A DNA stretch of 64,000 nt from the NCBI RefSeq assembly GCF_000599605.1, contig NZ_KK082668.1, positions 210,210-274,209 on the forward strand, read 5' to 3'. Position 1 is the first letter of the stretch. Every line of letters starts with the position of its first letter. The notes beneath the pieces were generated by a model. That model did not search any database. It saw only the letters and a list, made by a program, of their open reading frames with translations, and was not told the origin of the DNA. Position numbers and translations under genes: made by a program. Shown here piece by piece: positions 1 through 7,582 of the stretch. The DNA comes from Prevotella sp. HJM029 (GTDB lineage Bacteria; Bacteroidota; Bacteroidia; Bacteroidales; Bacteroidaceae).

Positions 1-36
1 GGGTAAGATATCGAATGCCATGGTCTCGTTTTGCAT
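1..36 (-). CDS. 5' end of an unidentified gene, cut by window edge
   Basis: Reading leftward from an ATG at 36, the frame gives MQNETMAFDILP and runs off the window without a stop. A second in-frame ATG lies at 21. A well-formed Bacteroidetes promoter ends about 20 bases upstream, which is the main reason to believe a gene starts here. Twelve codons are too few to name a family. Confidence 0.45.
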   Translation of the reverse strand, partial: MQNETMAFDILP

Positions 37-57
37 ACTCCTCACTATTGAATGTTA

Positions 58-89
58 CAAATATAGCGAAAAGGATGTGAATAAGCAAA
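58..89 (-). promoter_or_regulatory. Promoter for the gene leaving the left edge
   Basis: On the minus strand TTTG (86-89) is followed by a 20-base spacer and TATATTTG (58-65), matching the Bacteroidetes sigma-ABfr form TTTG-n19/20-TAnnTTTG. It points at the ATG at 36. Confidence 0.65.
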
Positions 90-122
90 TCTACTTCTTC
101 ATTTTCATCGCTATAGCCCAAA

Positions 123-298
123 GGATAATCCTCCATTGCAAAGCGTTATCTCCACACTTATCGCACAATGATGAGGATAGCATCGAACAAGATACGCCAA
201 ATTGTTTGGTAATCTCTATTGAATTACAGCACAAAGTGGGCTTCTTTGTGCTACAATCTATACGATATTGTTTGACAACCTCCATCAACTTTCCTCAG
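123..298. repeat. 22-bp-period degenerate tandem array A
   Basis: Eight consecutive 22-base units can be laid out from 123; the six from 167 (167, 189, 211, 233, 255, 277) all begin AA, and five of them have TT at unit positions 14-15. Unit 233 has core AAAGTGGGCTTCTTT, nearly that of unit 37414 in array B. Unit 255 has core AATCTATACGATATT, identical to unit 44387 in array E. Unit 211 (AATCTCTATTGAATT) resembles units at 27694 and 44365. The array lies just upstream of the promoter at 58-89. The rest of 299-515 holds no gene; 389-420 contains a separate 20-base-spaced pair, AATGCGTCTATG and AATGCGCGTATG. Confidence 0.75.
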
Positions 299-515
299 TC
301 TATCAACCGAGTGGTAGGATAATGGGAGAGAGGTAGGGAGGACATTCGGCTCGCGTTTCATTTTTAATCGTCTCACGTTGGCGAATGTAATGCGTCTATG
401 TGGATTACAATGCGCGTATGGAATGAAGCCAGTATGAGTTCTGCCTGTTTGTCTTCGATTTAAAAATGGTCTAAGAGTGATGAGGGCTTGCAGCCTTCTA
501 CACCCAGCATGGCAT

Positions 516-548
516 CAAAAAGGGAAAAGCATGAGTAACTTTCCCCTT
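516..548 (-). terminator. Terminator after the nitroreductase gene
   Basis: In the minus-strand transcript AAGGGGAAAG (548-539) pairs with CTTTTCCCTT (529-520), with one G-U pair, and the stem runs into a short T-rich stretch. It lies 22 bases past the stop codon. Confidence 0.6.
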
Positions 549-570
549 CTGAAAATTGCGATGAAATGGG

Positions 571-1095
571 CTATTTAATGATACGATAATAATCGGCTTT
601 ACGAGGTTTGATGGTCTTGGGATAAGACGAAGGATAGCCCAATGCCAATGCACCAATGCCTATGAGTCCTTCAGGAAGTCCCCAATCGCGCATCAGTTGC
701 TGTCCTTCTGCAGTTTCAAACATTTTCTCTTCCCGATTAATCCAGCAGCTACCTAAGCCCAAACTATGGGCTGCTAACATCATGTTGCCTAACACCAAAC
801 TGCCATCTTTCACGTTGTTGGGCCACTCTTGAGGTGCAAAAACCAGCACAATGGTGGGCGCTCCATAATAAGGATCGCTACTCACTCCCATCAGCTTTGC
901 ATTCTCTTTACGTAGCCATTCCAACTGTTTTGCGTTTTGAACTGCCACAATATAGGGGCTTTGTAATCCTTTTCCAGTGGGTGCCCACGTGCCCGACTCT
1001 AATACTGTTTGCAGTTCTTCGTTTGTAATTTGTTCAGCTTTAAAACTACGAATGCTGCGCCGCTCGCGCAAAGCTTTTAATACTTCGTTGTCCAT
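571..1095 (-). CDS. Nitroreductase-family flavoprotein
   Basis: A 174-residue, full-length member of the FMN-dependent nitroreductase fold, which typically reduces nitro groups, quinones or flavins with NAD(P)H in the cytoplasm. The N-terminal RRSIRSF segment (about residues 12-18) is the usual FMN-phosphate contact; WAPTGKGLQSPY (about 37-48) and LGLGSCWINREE (about 113-124) match the other cofactor-binding loops. The C-terminus, GYPSSYPKTIKPRK, is typical of the group. The substrate cannot be read from sequence. It is divergent from the TonB-receptor operon, and a 20-base palindrome (1147-1166) sits between the two promoters, so shared control is plausible. Confidence 0.9.
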   Translation of the reverse strand: MDNEVLKALRERRSIRSFKAEQITNEELQTVLESGTWAPTGKGLQSPYIVAVQNAKQLEWLRKENAKLMGVSSDPYYGAPTIVLVFAPQEWPNNVKDGSLVLGNMMLAAHSLGLGSCWINREEKMFETAEGQQLMRDWGLPEGLIGIGALALGYPSSYPKTIKPRKADYYRIIK

Positions 1096-1123
1096 CTTCT
1101 ATCTTCTTTATGTTAGTTCTGGA

Positions 1124-1131
1124 CAAAGATA
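1124..1131 (-). promoter_or_regulatory. -7 element for the nitroreductase gene
   Basis: TATCTTTG on the minus strand, 29 bases upstream of the ATG. No convincing -33 TTTG is present at the usual spacing. Confidence 0.45.
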
Positions 1132-1146
1132 GTCAAAAAAGGCATA

Positions 1147-1166
1147 AATACCTATTTGTAGGTATT
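1147..1166. promoter_or_regulatory. Palindromic operator between divergent genes
   Basis: A perfect inverted repeat, AATACCTA-TTTG-TAGGTATT, in the nitroreductase/TonB-receptor intergenic region. Its right arm overlaps the -33 TTG (1165-1167) of the receptor promoter and it lies 16 bases upstream of the nitroreductase -7 element. The layout and the central TTTG resemble operators of HxlR/DUF24-type repressors such as the YodB box; that assignment is inference, and no such regulator is encoded nearby. Confidence 0.6.
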
Positions 1167-1195
1167 GCGGTTTTTCATCTGTTCTCATATCTTTG
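1165..1195 (+). promoter_or_regulatory. Promoter of the TonB-receptor operon
   Basis: TTG (1165-1167), a 20-base spacer, then TATCTTTG (1188-1195). The transcript would start about 40 bases before the ATG at 1242. Confidence 0.6.
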
Positions 1196-1241
1196 CATTG
1201 TTTAAAATGAATTTGTATTTAGGATTTTTCGAAAATAGTTT

Positions 1242-4025
1242 ATGCAAAATATGAAACAGCGATTTTCCCTGTTCGTTATTCTCTTTGTCGTTTTTAGCGT
1301 TCTCATGAACCGCGTACAAGCACAAACGGCAAGCAATGCGTTCACTATTCGTGTGACGGTTCTTGAGAAAGGAACGAACGAATCGGTCATGATGGCCAGT
1401 TGTTATCTGCACCCTTTGGAGGCCTACACCGTGACCAATATCGATGGAAAGGCCACTTTCAGCAAAATTCCTAACGGGCGTTATACCTTAGAAGTGCGCT
1501 ATGTGGGGTATGAAAAATATCAGATGGTTGTGGATGTCACGCGTGATTTAGATTTTAAAATCAGCATCACACCCACCTCTTTAGCATTGAAAGAGGTGGT
1601 AGTGACGGCACAACAAAAGGCATCGGGTGCTTCAACAACGAGCATTATCGGCCGACAAGCCATTGATCACCTGCAGGCTTCATCGTTAGGAGACATCATG
1701 CAGCTGCTTCCCGGCAAGCAAATGGGGAACTTAGACCTTACACAACAGAGCAACCTTCAGCTCAGAACGTTGGTCAATAACAACACCAGTGCGTTTGGTT
1801 CAAGCATCGTTGTTGACGGAATGCCCCTTTCAAACAATGCCACAATGACGGCCGGAGGCTTCTCAAGCGCGGCTTTTGTGGGCACCGATTTGCGTCAGAT
1901 TAGCGCCGACAACATCGACAATGTGGAAGTGGTCCGTGGCATTCCTTCTGCCGAATATGGCGACTTAACAAGCGGTTTGGTGATTGTTCACTCTAAAGTG
2001 GGACTCACTCCTTGGCAGTTTAGAGCGAAAGTAAATCCCGCTTTACAGAACTATTCGTTGGGCAAAGGGTTCCGTTTGGCGCAGGCAGGCATCATGAATT
2101 TCAATTTCGATTATGCCAAAGCGTGGGGCGATCCGCGCATGAAGACGCGTTCTTATGGTCGTTATACGTTCAATGTGGGGCATGGCTATAACCTCTCGAA
2201 GCAATGGCATATCGACACCAAACTGCGTTTGTTCTATGCCAATGATTGGAGTGGAAAGGACCCAGATGCTATTAATGACGGCACAGAAAACAACAATAAG
2301 AATTACAGTTTCAACCTCACCCACAACGGACGCATTAGCATGAACCGCCCTTTGATGCGCACATTATCCTACACATTAGGTGGAAGTTTCTCGCAAGTGA
2401 ATAGTAAAAACACCCGAATTGTCCCCGTTTCATCGGGACTTTTACCCATTCTTACGGCCGAAGAGACGGGCTATCACGCCGTGCCTTGGACGACTTCGAG
2501 CTATTTGGCCACAGGAAATACCCGGAGTAGTCCGGCCAATTTCTTTGCAAAGTTAAACGATAGCTTCTTCTTCAATGCTGGAAAAACGAACCAAAGCTTT
2601 AAGATGGGTGTTGATTATCGGGTGAGTTGGAATAGTGGACGAGGCTATTATAACGAGAATGATGAACGCCCTTATACCCCCAACAGCGATGGTCGGCCAC
2701 GTGCTTTCTCGTCCTATCCGGCGTTGCATCAGCTTTCTTTCTATGCCGAGGACAACCTTACGTGGCACGTTACGAAACAGCATTTCATCCGTGCCAATGT
2801 GGGTTTGCGTTTCACGACGCAGCAACCCTTTGCCCAGGTGTCTACAACCGCACTCTCACCTCGGCTCAATCTCATGTATAGAGCGGCAAAATGGATAGAT
2901 CTTCGCGGTGGAATCGGCCTCAATAGCAAGACGCCAAGTTTAGACTATCTCTATCCTTCGCCCAAATATGAGGACCATGTTGCAGCGAATTATATGCCCG
3001 TTGGCGACCCCGCTGCGCAGCTATTGCTCTACCACACGCAGGTTTATCAGGTGCCTTATAGCAAGGGAATGAAGAATGCTACGACAACAAAGGTGGAGTT
3101 AGGCCTTGACCTTCGTTTGCCAGGTAACCGCAAATTGAGCCTCTTAGCCTATCAAGACCGGACGCCAAATGGTTTTAGTCCGCTCTTCAACTACATCACC
3201 TATTATAGCAATGTCTACACCCCCACACAAGGATTGGTGCTCACACCGGGGGCAGCCACGAAGGTAAATTTCAACAATCCCGCACACCGTGACCTGCGAT
3301 TTATGACAACAGGCGAGATTGGTAATGAGAATGTAACGGTGAACAAAGGCATAGAATTCGATTTTGATTTAGGTGTTATCAACCCCATCAACACGACTAT
3401 CTATTTCAATGGGGCTTATGCTGAAATGGAAACATGGCAGAAGGGGCGCACATACAGTAGTGTTTCTCCGTCTCTTTTGCCTGCTACTTATTCTGCCTAT
3501 GGGCTGACTCCTTTCAAAATGGTTTATCCTTCGGACTGCAATCGCAACATTTATCGCCAATTTATCAATACGCTACGCATGGTAACCCATATTCCACGCC
3601 TGCGCATGGTGGCTTCGTTCACGGGACAAGTGATTTGGTATAATTATAGTTTTAACAAGGTGAGCACCACTAATCCCATCGGCTATCTCACGCCCGACCT
3701 CAACTATCACCCCATTACCCCCGACATGATGCGAGGCTTTTTAGACTTAGATGGCCATTATTATGCTGCTGCTCCGTCCGGTCACTATGTGCGTTTAAGC
3801 GATGTTGTGGTGCGTGCCAGTGATGCAGTGCCCTCGAAAACGCCCATCACCTGGAACCTTTCCGCACGCTTAACCAAAGAGTTGGGCAATATTGGCGGCT
3901 TGAGTTTATATGTAAACAACGCCCTCTTCTATGAACCCTACCTGCACAATAGCACCACAACCACGCTTTCTCAGCGCAATGTGGGCAGCTTTGGTTATGG
4001 CGTTGAGCTTTATTTTAATTTATAA
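1242..4025 (+). CDS. TonB-dependent outer-membrane receptor with carboxypeptidase-regulatory-like domain
   Basis: A 927-residue TonB-dependent receptor that should import a bound ligand across the outer membrane. Residues 1-28 form a signal peptide ending at VQAQ. A carboxypeptidase-regulatory-like beta domain (about 36-115) contains TNIDGKATFSKIPNGRYTLE and is followed by LKEVVVTAQ. The plug spans roughly 125-250 (VVDGMPLSNN, VEVVRGIPSAEYGDLTSGLV). The rest is a beta-barrel ending GYGVELYFNL with the expected terminal aromatic/hydrophobic residues. ATG 1251 is an alternative start. The next gene begins 16 bases past the stop. This receptor type with DUF4876 and DUF6850 partners recurs in Bacteroidetes; the ligand is unknown, and the usual SusD partner is absent. 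Confidence 0.93.
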   Translation: MQNMKQRFSLFVILFVVFSVLMNRVQAQTASNAFTIRVTVLEKGTNESVMMASCYLHPLEAYTVTNIDGKATFSKIPNGRYTLEVRYVGYEKYQMVVDVTRDLDFKISITPTSLALKEVVVTAQQKASGASTTSIIGRQAIDHLQASSLGDIMQLLPGKQMGNLDLTQQSNLQLRTLVNNNTSAFGSSIVVDGMPLSNNATMTAGGFSSAAFVGTDLRQISADNIDNVEVVRGIPSAEYGDLTSGLVIVHSKVGLTPWQFRAKVNPALQNYSLGKGFRLAQAGIMNFNFDYAKAWGDPRMKTRSYGRYTFNVGHGYNLSKQWHIDTKLRLFYANDWSGKDPDAINDGTENNNKNYSFNLTHNGRISMNRPLMRTLSYTLGGSFSQVNSKNTRIVPVSSGLLPILTAEETGYHAVPWTTSSYLATGNTRSSPANFFAKLNDSFFFNAGKTNQSFKMGVDYRVSWNSGRGYYNENDERPYTPNSDGRPRAFSSYPALHQLSFYAEDNLTWHVTKQHFIRANVGLRFTTQQPFAQVSTTALSPRLNLMYRAAKWIDLRGGIGLNSKTPSLDYLYPSPKYEDHVAANYMPVGDPAAQLLLYHTQVYQVPYSKGMKNATTTKVELGLDLRLPGNRKLSLLAYQDRTPNGFSPLFNYITYYSNVYTPTQGLVLTPGAATKVNFNNPAHRDLRFMTTGEIGNENVTVNKGIEFDFDLGVINPINTTIYFNGAYAEMETWQKGRTYSSVSPSLLPATYSAYGLTPFKMVYPSDCNRNIYRQFINTLRMVTHIPRLRMVASFTGQVIWYNYSFNKVSTTNPIGYLTPDLNYHPITPDMMRGFLDLDGHYYAAAPSGHYVRLSDVVVRASDAVPSKTPITWNLSARLTKELGNIGGLSLYVNNALFYEPYLHNSTTTTLSQRNVGSFGYGVELYFNL

Positions 4026-4041
4026 TGGACAACAAGAAAAT

Positions 4042-5334
4042 ATGAGAAAATATCATCATCACGCGGCAAAGATAGCTGTAAAGGCTGCTTTTATAGGGCG
4101 CATTGCTTCAAGAATGAAATGCTTCGAAGGCTATATAGCCGTAGTTTTAACTTTGCTTTTAAATGGTTGTGTTGACTATAGCGACACCACACAAGCCGTT
4201 TCCACCACGATAAAACTGACCGTTCCCACGGCACTTACCGGCACAATGGCGCTGAATGGACACACCATTACGCTCACCAATGCCGATGGTGTCAAGCTAA
4301 CAGCTACGACAAATGCGCAGGGTGAGGCCACATTTGCCAACCTTGTGCCCGACGTTTACACCGTCTCGGCGGCATGGAACCTATCCTTTGCCGAATACAG
4401 TCAGGCCACAGGCGACACACAAGTGAATGAGGGTGCTGTGGTATCGGCCACACTTAACAACCAACTCATCGATCAATCTACCACCATTACGTTGCCCACT
4501 ATCCTCGCGATTAAACGCTCATTGGTTATCAGCAAGGTGTTTTATGCCGGCAACAAAGACCGAAACAACCGGAATTCGACAGCAGCACAATACATAGAGC
4601 TTTATAATCAGAGCGACCAACCTGTGGATGTGGCAGGCCTATACATCGGTTTATTGGAGACAGGCAGCACGCTGGCTTATACCCTTTCCAACCTCCATAC
4701 GGCATATAACGACAGCATTGTTGTGTGCAAGCAGGTGTTTCAAATCCCCACTTCCACGCCTCATGTGGTGCAACCCGGCGGTAGTGTCGTGATAACGAAT
4801 AGTGCGGTGAACCACAAGCTGAATATTCCTTTAGCACAAAACCTCACTACTGCCGACTACGAAGCGAAGGATGCACGAGGCAGAACACAAAACAATCCTG
4901 CTGTTGCAGCGCTGGATTTGGTGTATTCTAATCTGCCTGCGCTCTCAAATATGAATTTCCTTTCGGGTGGCCCCAATGGCGTTGTGATTTTTAAAACGAC
5001 GCTTCGTGTGCAAATGTTCCCAAAGATTTATGCTTTTGGCAAGAACAATGGCATGCAATATTTGGCCATCCCTAAACGCTATGTCATGGATGGTGTTGAC
5101 ATTTTAAAATATAAACCTGCCGGAGTTGATGTGGCTACGAAACGCCTCAACAATGATATTGATGCGGGATATGGGGTTGTTCATGCCGCGAATGGTTATA
5201 ACAGCGAGGTGCTTTACCGACGTGTTTCCCGGCAAACGGGCGGTAGTGGGCAGCGCATTTTGCAGGATACGAACAACAGTAGCAGCGATTTTGGTCGCTC
5301 AACAACGATAAATATTCGGGAATATGAAGAGTAA
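4042..5334 (+). CDS. DUF4876-type lipoprotein with lamin-tail-like segment
   Basis: About 430 residues. ATG 4042 gives a long leader; ATG 4114 gives a canonical lipoprotein signal with lipobox LLNGC (Cys19 in that numbering), so 4114 may be the true start. After the Cys comes a small beta domain (GTMALNGHTITLTNADG, about residues 70-85 from 4042) resembling a carboxypeptidase-regulatory fold. From about residue 160, SKVFYAGNKDRNN and AQYIELYNQSDQPVDVAG resemble a lamin-tail domain. The family is known mainly as DUF4876 and has no assigned reaction. It sits between a TonB receptor and a barrel protein in one operon, overlapping the next gene by 11 bases, so it is probably a surface partner of that system. 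Confidence 0.8.
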   Translation: MRKYHHHAAKIAVKAAFIGRIASRMKCFEGYIAVVLTLLLNGCVDYSDTTQAVSTTIKLTVPTALTGTMALNGHTITLTNADGVKLTATTNAQGEATFANLVPDVYTVSAAWNLSFAEYSQATGDTQVNEGAVVSATLNNQLIDQSTTITLPTILAIKRSLVISKVFYAGNKDRNNRNSTAAQYIELYNQSDQPVDVAGLYIGLLETGSTLAYTLSNLHTAYNDSIVVCKQVFQIPTSTPHVVQPGGSVVITNSAVNHKLNIPLAQNLTTADYEAKDARGRTQNNPAVAALDLVYSNLPALSNMNFLSGGPNGVVIFKTTLRVQMFPKIYAFGKNNGMQYLAIPKRYVMDGVDILKYKPAGVDVATKRLNNDIDAGYGVVHAANGYNSEVLYRRVSRQTGGSGQRILQDTNNSSSDFGRSTTINIREYEE

Positions 5335-6883
5335 ATATAGTCTCATCCTATGTGTGATGGCGACACTTCCTGCATGGAGTCAGTCTGCAAACGATAGTCT
5401 GATGTCTCTGGGACACTACCAGATGCTCGACCAACAACTGCTGTTTCACCACACGAATAATGCGGCAGGCTTGGCCATTGACGCATCGCCTAACCGTGGA
5501 ACAGCAGCTTTTCGTTACACTTATGATGGCGGACATTATCGTCGTGTGCAAGAGGGTACATCGACACATGCGTTGCATTTCGTAACCGAAAGTTATCAAA
5601 AGCTCTCCAAATGGCTCTATGCCTATGGGAAGTTTGACTTCAACACGGGACGAACCAAGGAGAAAGCGTGGGCCGATGTGATGCGCCCTTACAATAGTAA
5701 CCCCTATTTTGCAGGCTCATCTCGTGCAGGTCGTTACGATTTTCAGAACATTAAACTCTCGGCTTCAGTAGGAACAACTCAGATAGGTGCATGGAATTTT
5801 GGTGCGAAGTTGGATTATACGGTGGGTGATTTGAGCCGTTTGCGCGACCCACGTTCACGTGCTGAGTTGCTGAACTATCGCATTACGCCGAGCCTGCTCT
5901 ACCACTTTGGACGGCAAGCCATCGGTCTTTCGGGTTGGTATGACCGCCGAAAAGAGAAGATAAATGGGCTTACTACCGTGCAACAAGATGCCAACTTGAA
6001 GTATTATTTGATGGCAGGTATGGAGCATGCTGTGGGCACTTTGGGCGGCTTTAGTGCGTTTCAGCGCGAATGGGTGAACCACACTTTGGGCACAGAGCTA
6101 TCTTGGTATACTCAAACAACCGACGAAGCGCTGCGCAGTTTGACCACACTCACACTGCAACGTGGCAGCGAAAGTGTGTTAGGACAATATAAATACCGGC
6201 CTGGGCACTACTACTCTTACGATTATGGTTTCACCCATCAAACGCTCATTCGCACGCAACATCTGTTGCATCGCATCGACTTGGGGGCGCAATACGAAGA
6301 GGCTTATGCCAACGAATATCGTCCACAGTTGGTTATTACCACCGACCCTGCGACGGGCATCAGCTCCTATCGCTACGACAATCAGCTCACTTTCAAGAAA
6401 CGTTACCAAGTGAAAGTGCTCAATGCCAACGTACACTATCGTTTGAGCACGCTCGAAACACAAGGTAAATGGGGCTACATTGGTGGCTTGCTTACCTATC
6501 AAACTGTGACCAATCGCTATTTGTTGCCCACCTCAGAACTGCAATATCGTCGACTCAATGCGGCTTTAGAAATGGGTGGAAGCTGCCATGCCGTCACACT
6601 AAACGTGCAAGGTGGCTACAGCTTTTCTACGCGAAGCCGACTCGATTTGGCCGATGTGCATACCGATTATGCACGGCAAGTGCTGTTGCCCGATATGCGT
6701 TATTATAGTCTCAACTATGCTTTCGGCCATGTAGATGTCGCTTATGAGCATCCCCTCGCGTTTAAAAACTATCGCGCCAAAGCATTCATCAAGGGGTGGA
6801 TAGACGCGATTGCAACGGCAAAGTATCGGGGCAACAACTATCATCAATACCAGATGGGGGTGAGTTTGGGTGTCGTTTATTGA
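5324..6883 (+). CDS. DUF6850-type outer-membrane beta-barrel protein
   Basis: A 519-residue protein with a signal peptide (cut near PAWSQS, residues 15-20) and a body of alternating amphipathic strands rich in Tyr, Arg and Thr, ending QMGVSLGVVY as barrel proteins do. I recognise it as the DUF6850 type that accompanies DUF4876 genes. It lacks a plug domain, so it is not itself a TonB receptor. The start overlaps the end of the lipoprotein gene by 11 bases, indicating translational coupling. Function unknown; the three genes probably form one outer-membrane complex or uptake route. I see no strong terminator after it. Confidence 0.8.
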   Translation: MKSKYSLILCVMATLPAWSQSANDSLMSLGHYQMLDQQLLFHHTNNAAGLAIDASPNRGTAAFRYTYDGGHYRRVQEGTSTHALHFVTESYQKLSKWLYAYGKFDFNTGRTKEKAWADVMRPYNSNPYFAGSSRAGRYDFQNIKLSASVGTTQIGAWNFGAKLDYTVGDLSRLRDPRSRAELLNYRITPSLLYHFGRQAIGLSGWYDRRKEKINGLTTVQQDANLKYYLMAGMEHAVGTLGGFSAFQREWVNHTLGTELSWYTQTTDEALRSLTTLTLQRGSESVLGQYKYRPGHYYSYDYGFTHQTLIRTQHLLHRIDLGAQYEEAYANEYRPQLVITTDPATGISSYRYDNQLTFKKRYQVKVLNANVHYRLSTLETQGKWGYIGGLLTYQTVTNRYLLPTSELQYRRLNAALEMGGSCHAVTLNVQGGYSFSTRSRLDLADVHTDYARQVLLPDMRYYSLNYAFGHVDVAYEHPLAFKNYRAKAFIKGWIDAIATAKYRGNNYHQYQMGVSLGVVY

Positions 6884-6959
6884 ATAAAGGTGAGCCAACA
6901 AGATGACAATTACTGATGGATCATGATTTATACTATAAATACTTTTATTGATAAAATCA

Positions 6960-6991
6960 TTTGGTTTGCAATTCGTTTTTGTCTATCTTCG
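6960..6991 (+). promoter_or_regulatory. Promoter of dps
   Basis: TTTG (6960-6963), 20-base spacer, TATCTTCG (6984-6991), one mismatch from the -7 consensus. The 5' UTR is about 50 bases and contains AGGAGG at 7011-7016, too far from the ATG to act as its ribosome site. Confidence 0.5.
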
Positions 6992-7048
6992 CCACAACAG
7001 AGAACGAAATAGGAGGATAAACATTTTATTTTTTAAAAATATAGAGAT

Positions 7049-7522
7049 ATGAAAAATTTAGATTACACAGGCTTAGATACTAAAAAAGTAGAGAAAGTTG
7101 TAAAAGAGTTAAGTCAACTGTTGGCTGATTTCCAAGTTTATTATGCTAATCTTCGTGGTTTCCATTGGAACGTTAAGGGTGATAAGTTCTATCAACTCCA
7201 TGAGTATTATGAAGGTCAGTATAATGATGCAGCTGCAAAAGTGGATGAGGTGGCAGAACGTTTGCTGCAATTGGATGCTCGTCCAGAGAATCGTTTCAGC
7301 GAATATTTGAAGCAGAGTCAGTTGAAAGAGGCTGGTTTTGAAGCCGAGAAGATGGAAGGTTTGAAATACATCTTGGACACGTTGAAGGTGATTATTGCAC
7401 AGGAACGTCGTGTATTGGCTGCTGCACAAGAAGCTGAAGACGAAGTAACCGTTGCTTTAATGGATGACTATTTGACCGGTCAAGAGAAGAATGTTTGGAT
7501 GTTGGTTGCTACATTGAGCTAA
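7049..7522 (+). CDS. dps: Dps-family ferritin-like DNA-protection protein
   Basis: A 157-residue Dps/miniferritin, expected to form a 12-subunit shell that oxidises and stores iron with peroxide and protects DNA under stress. The diagnostic ferroxidase segment is present: FHWNVKGDKFYQLHEYYEGQ (about residues 37-56) followed by VDEVAERLLQLDARP, giving the conserved His, His/Glu and Asp/Glu ligands. Length is normal for the family. It is a single gene with its own promoter and a strong terminator. No OxyR-type site was recognised in its leader. Confidence 0.93.
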   Translation: MKNLDYTGLDTKKVEKVVKELSQLLADFQVYYANLRGFHWNVKGDKFYQLHEYYEGQYNDAAAKVDEVAERLLQLDARPENRFSEYLKQSQLKEAGFEAEKMEGLKYILDTLKVIIAQERRVLAAAQEAEDEVTVALMDDYLTGQEKNVWMLVATLS

Positions 7523-7541
7523 GCATCTGTAACAAATGAAA

Positions 7542-7578
7542 GAAAGGCTTTTGCATGTTCGCCATGCAAAAGCCTTTT
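7542..7578. terminator. Bidirectional terminator between dps and the M3 peptidase gene
   Basis: Perfect 15-bp stem: AAAGGCTTTTGCATG (7542-7556) and CATGCAAAAGCCTTT (7562-7576) around a TTCGC loop, with an A-run on one side and a T-run on the other. It serves two convergent genes. Confidence 0.85.
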
Positions 7579-7582
7579 CATT

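Noticed and set aside
20-322. 100-codon plus-strand frame at the left edge
   Set aside because: It runs across the minus-strand promoter at 58-89 and the whole 22-bp array, and the translation resembles no protein.
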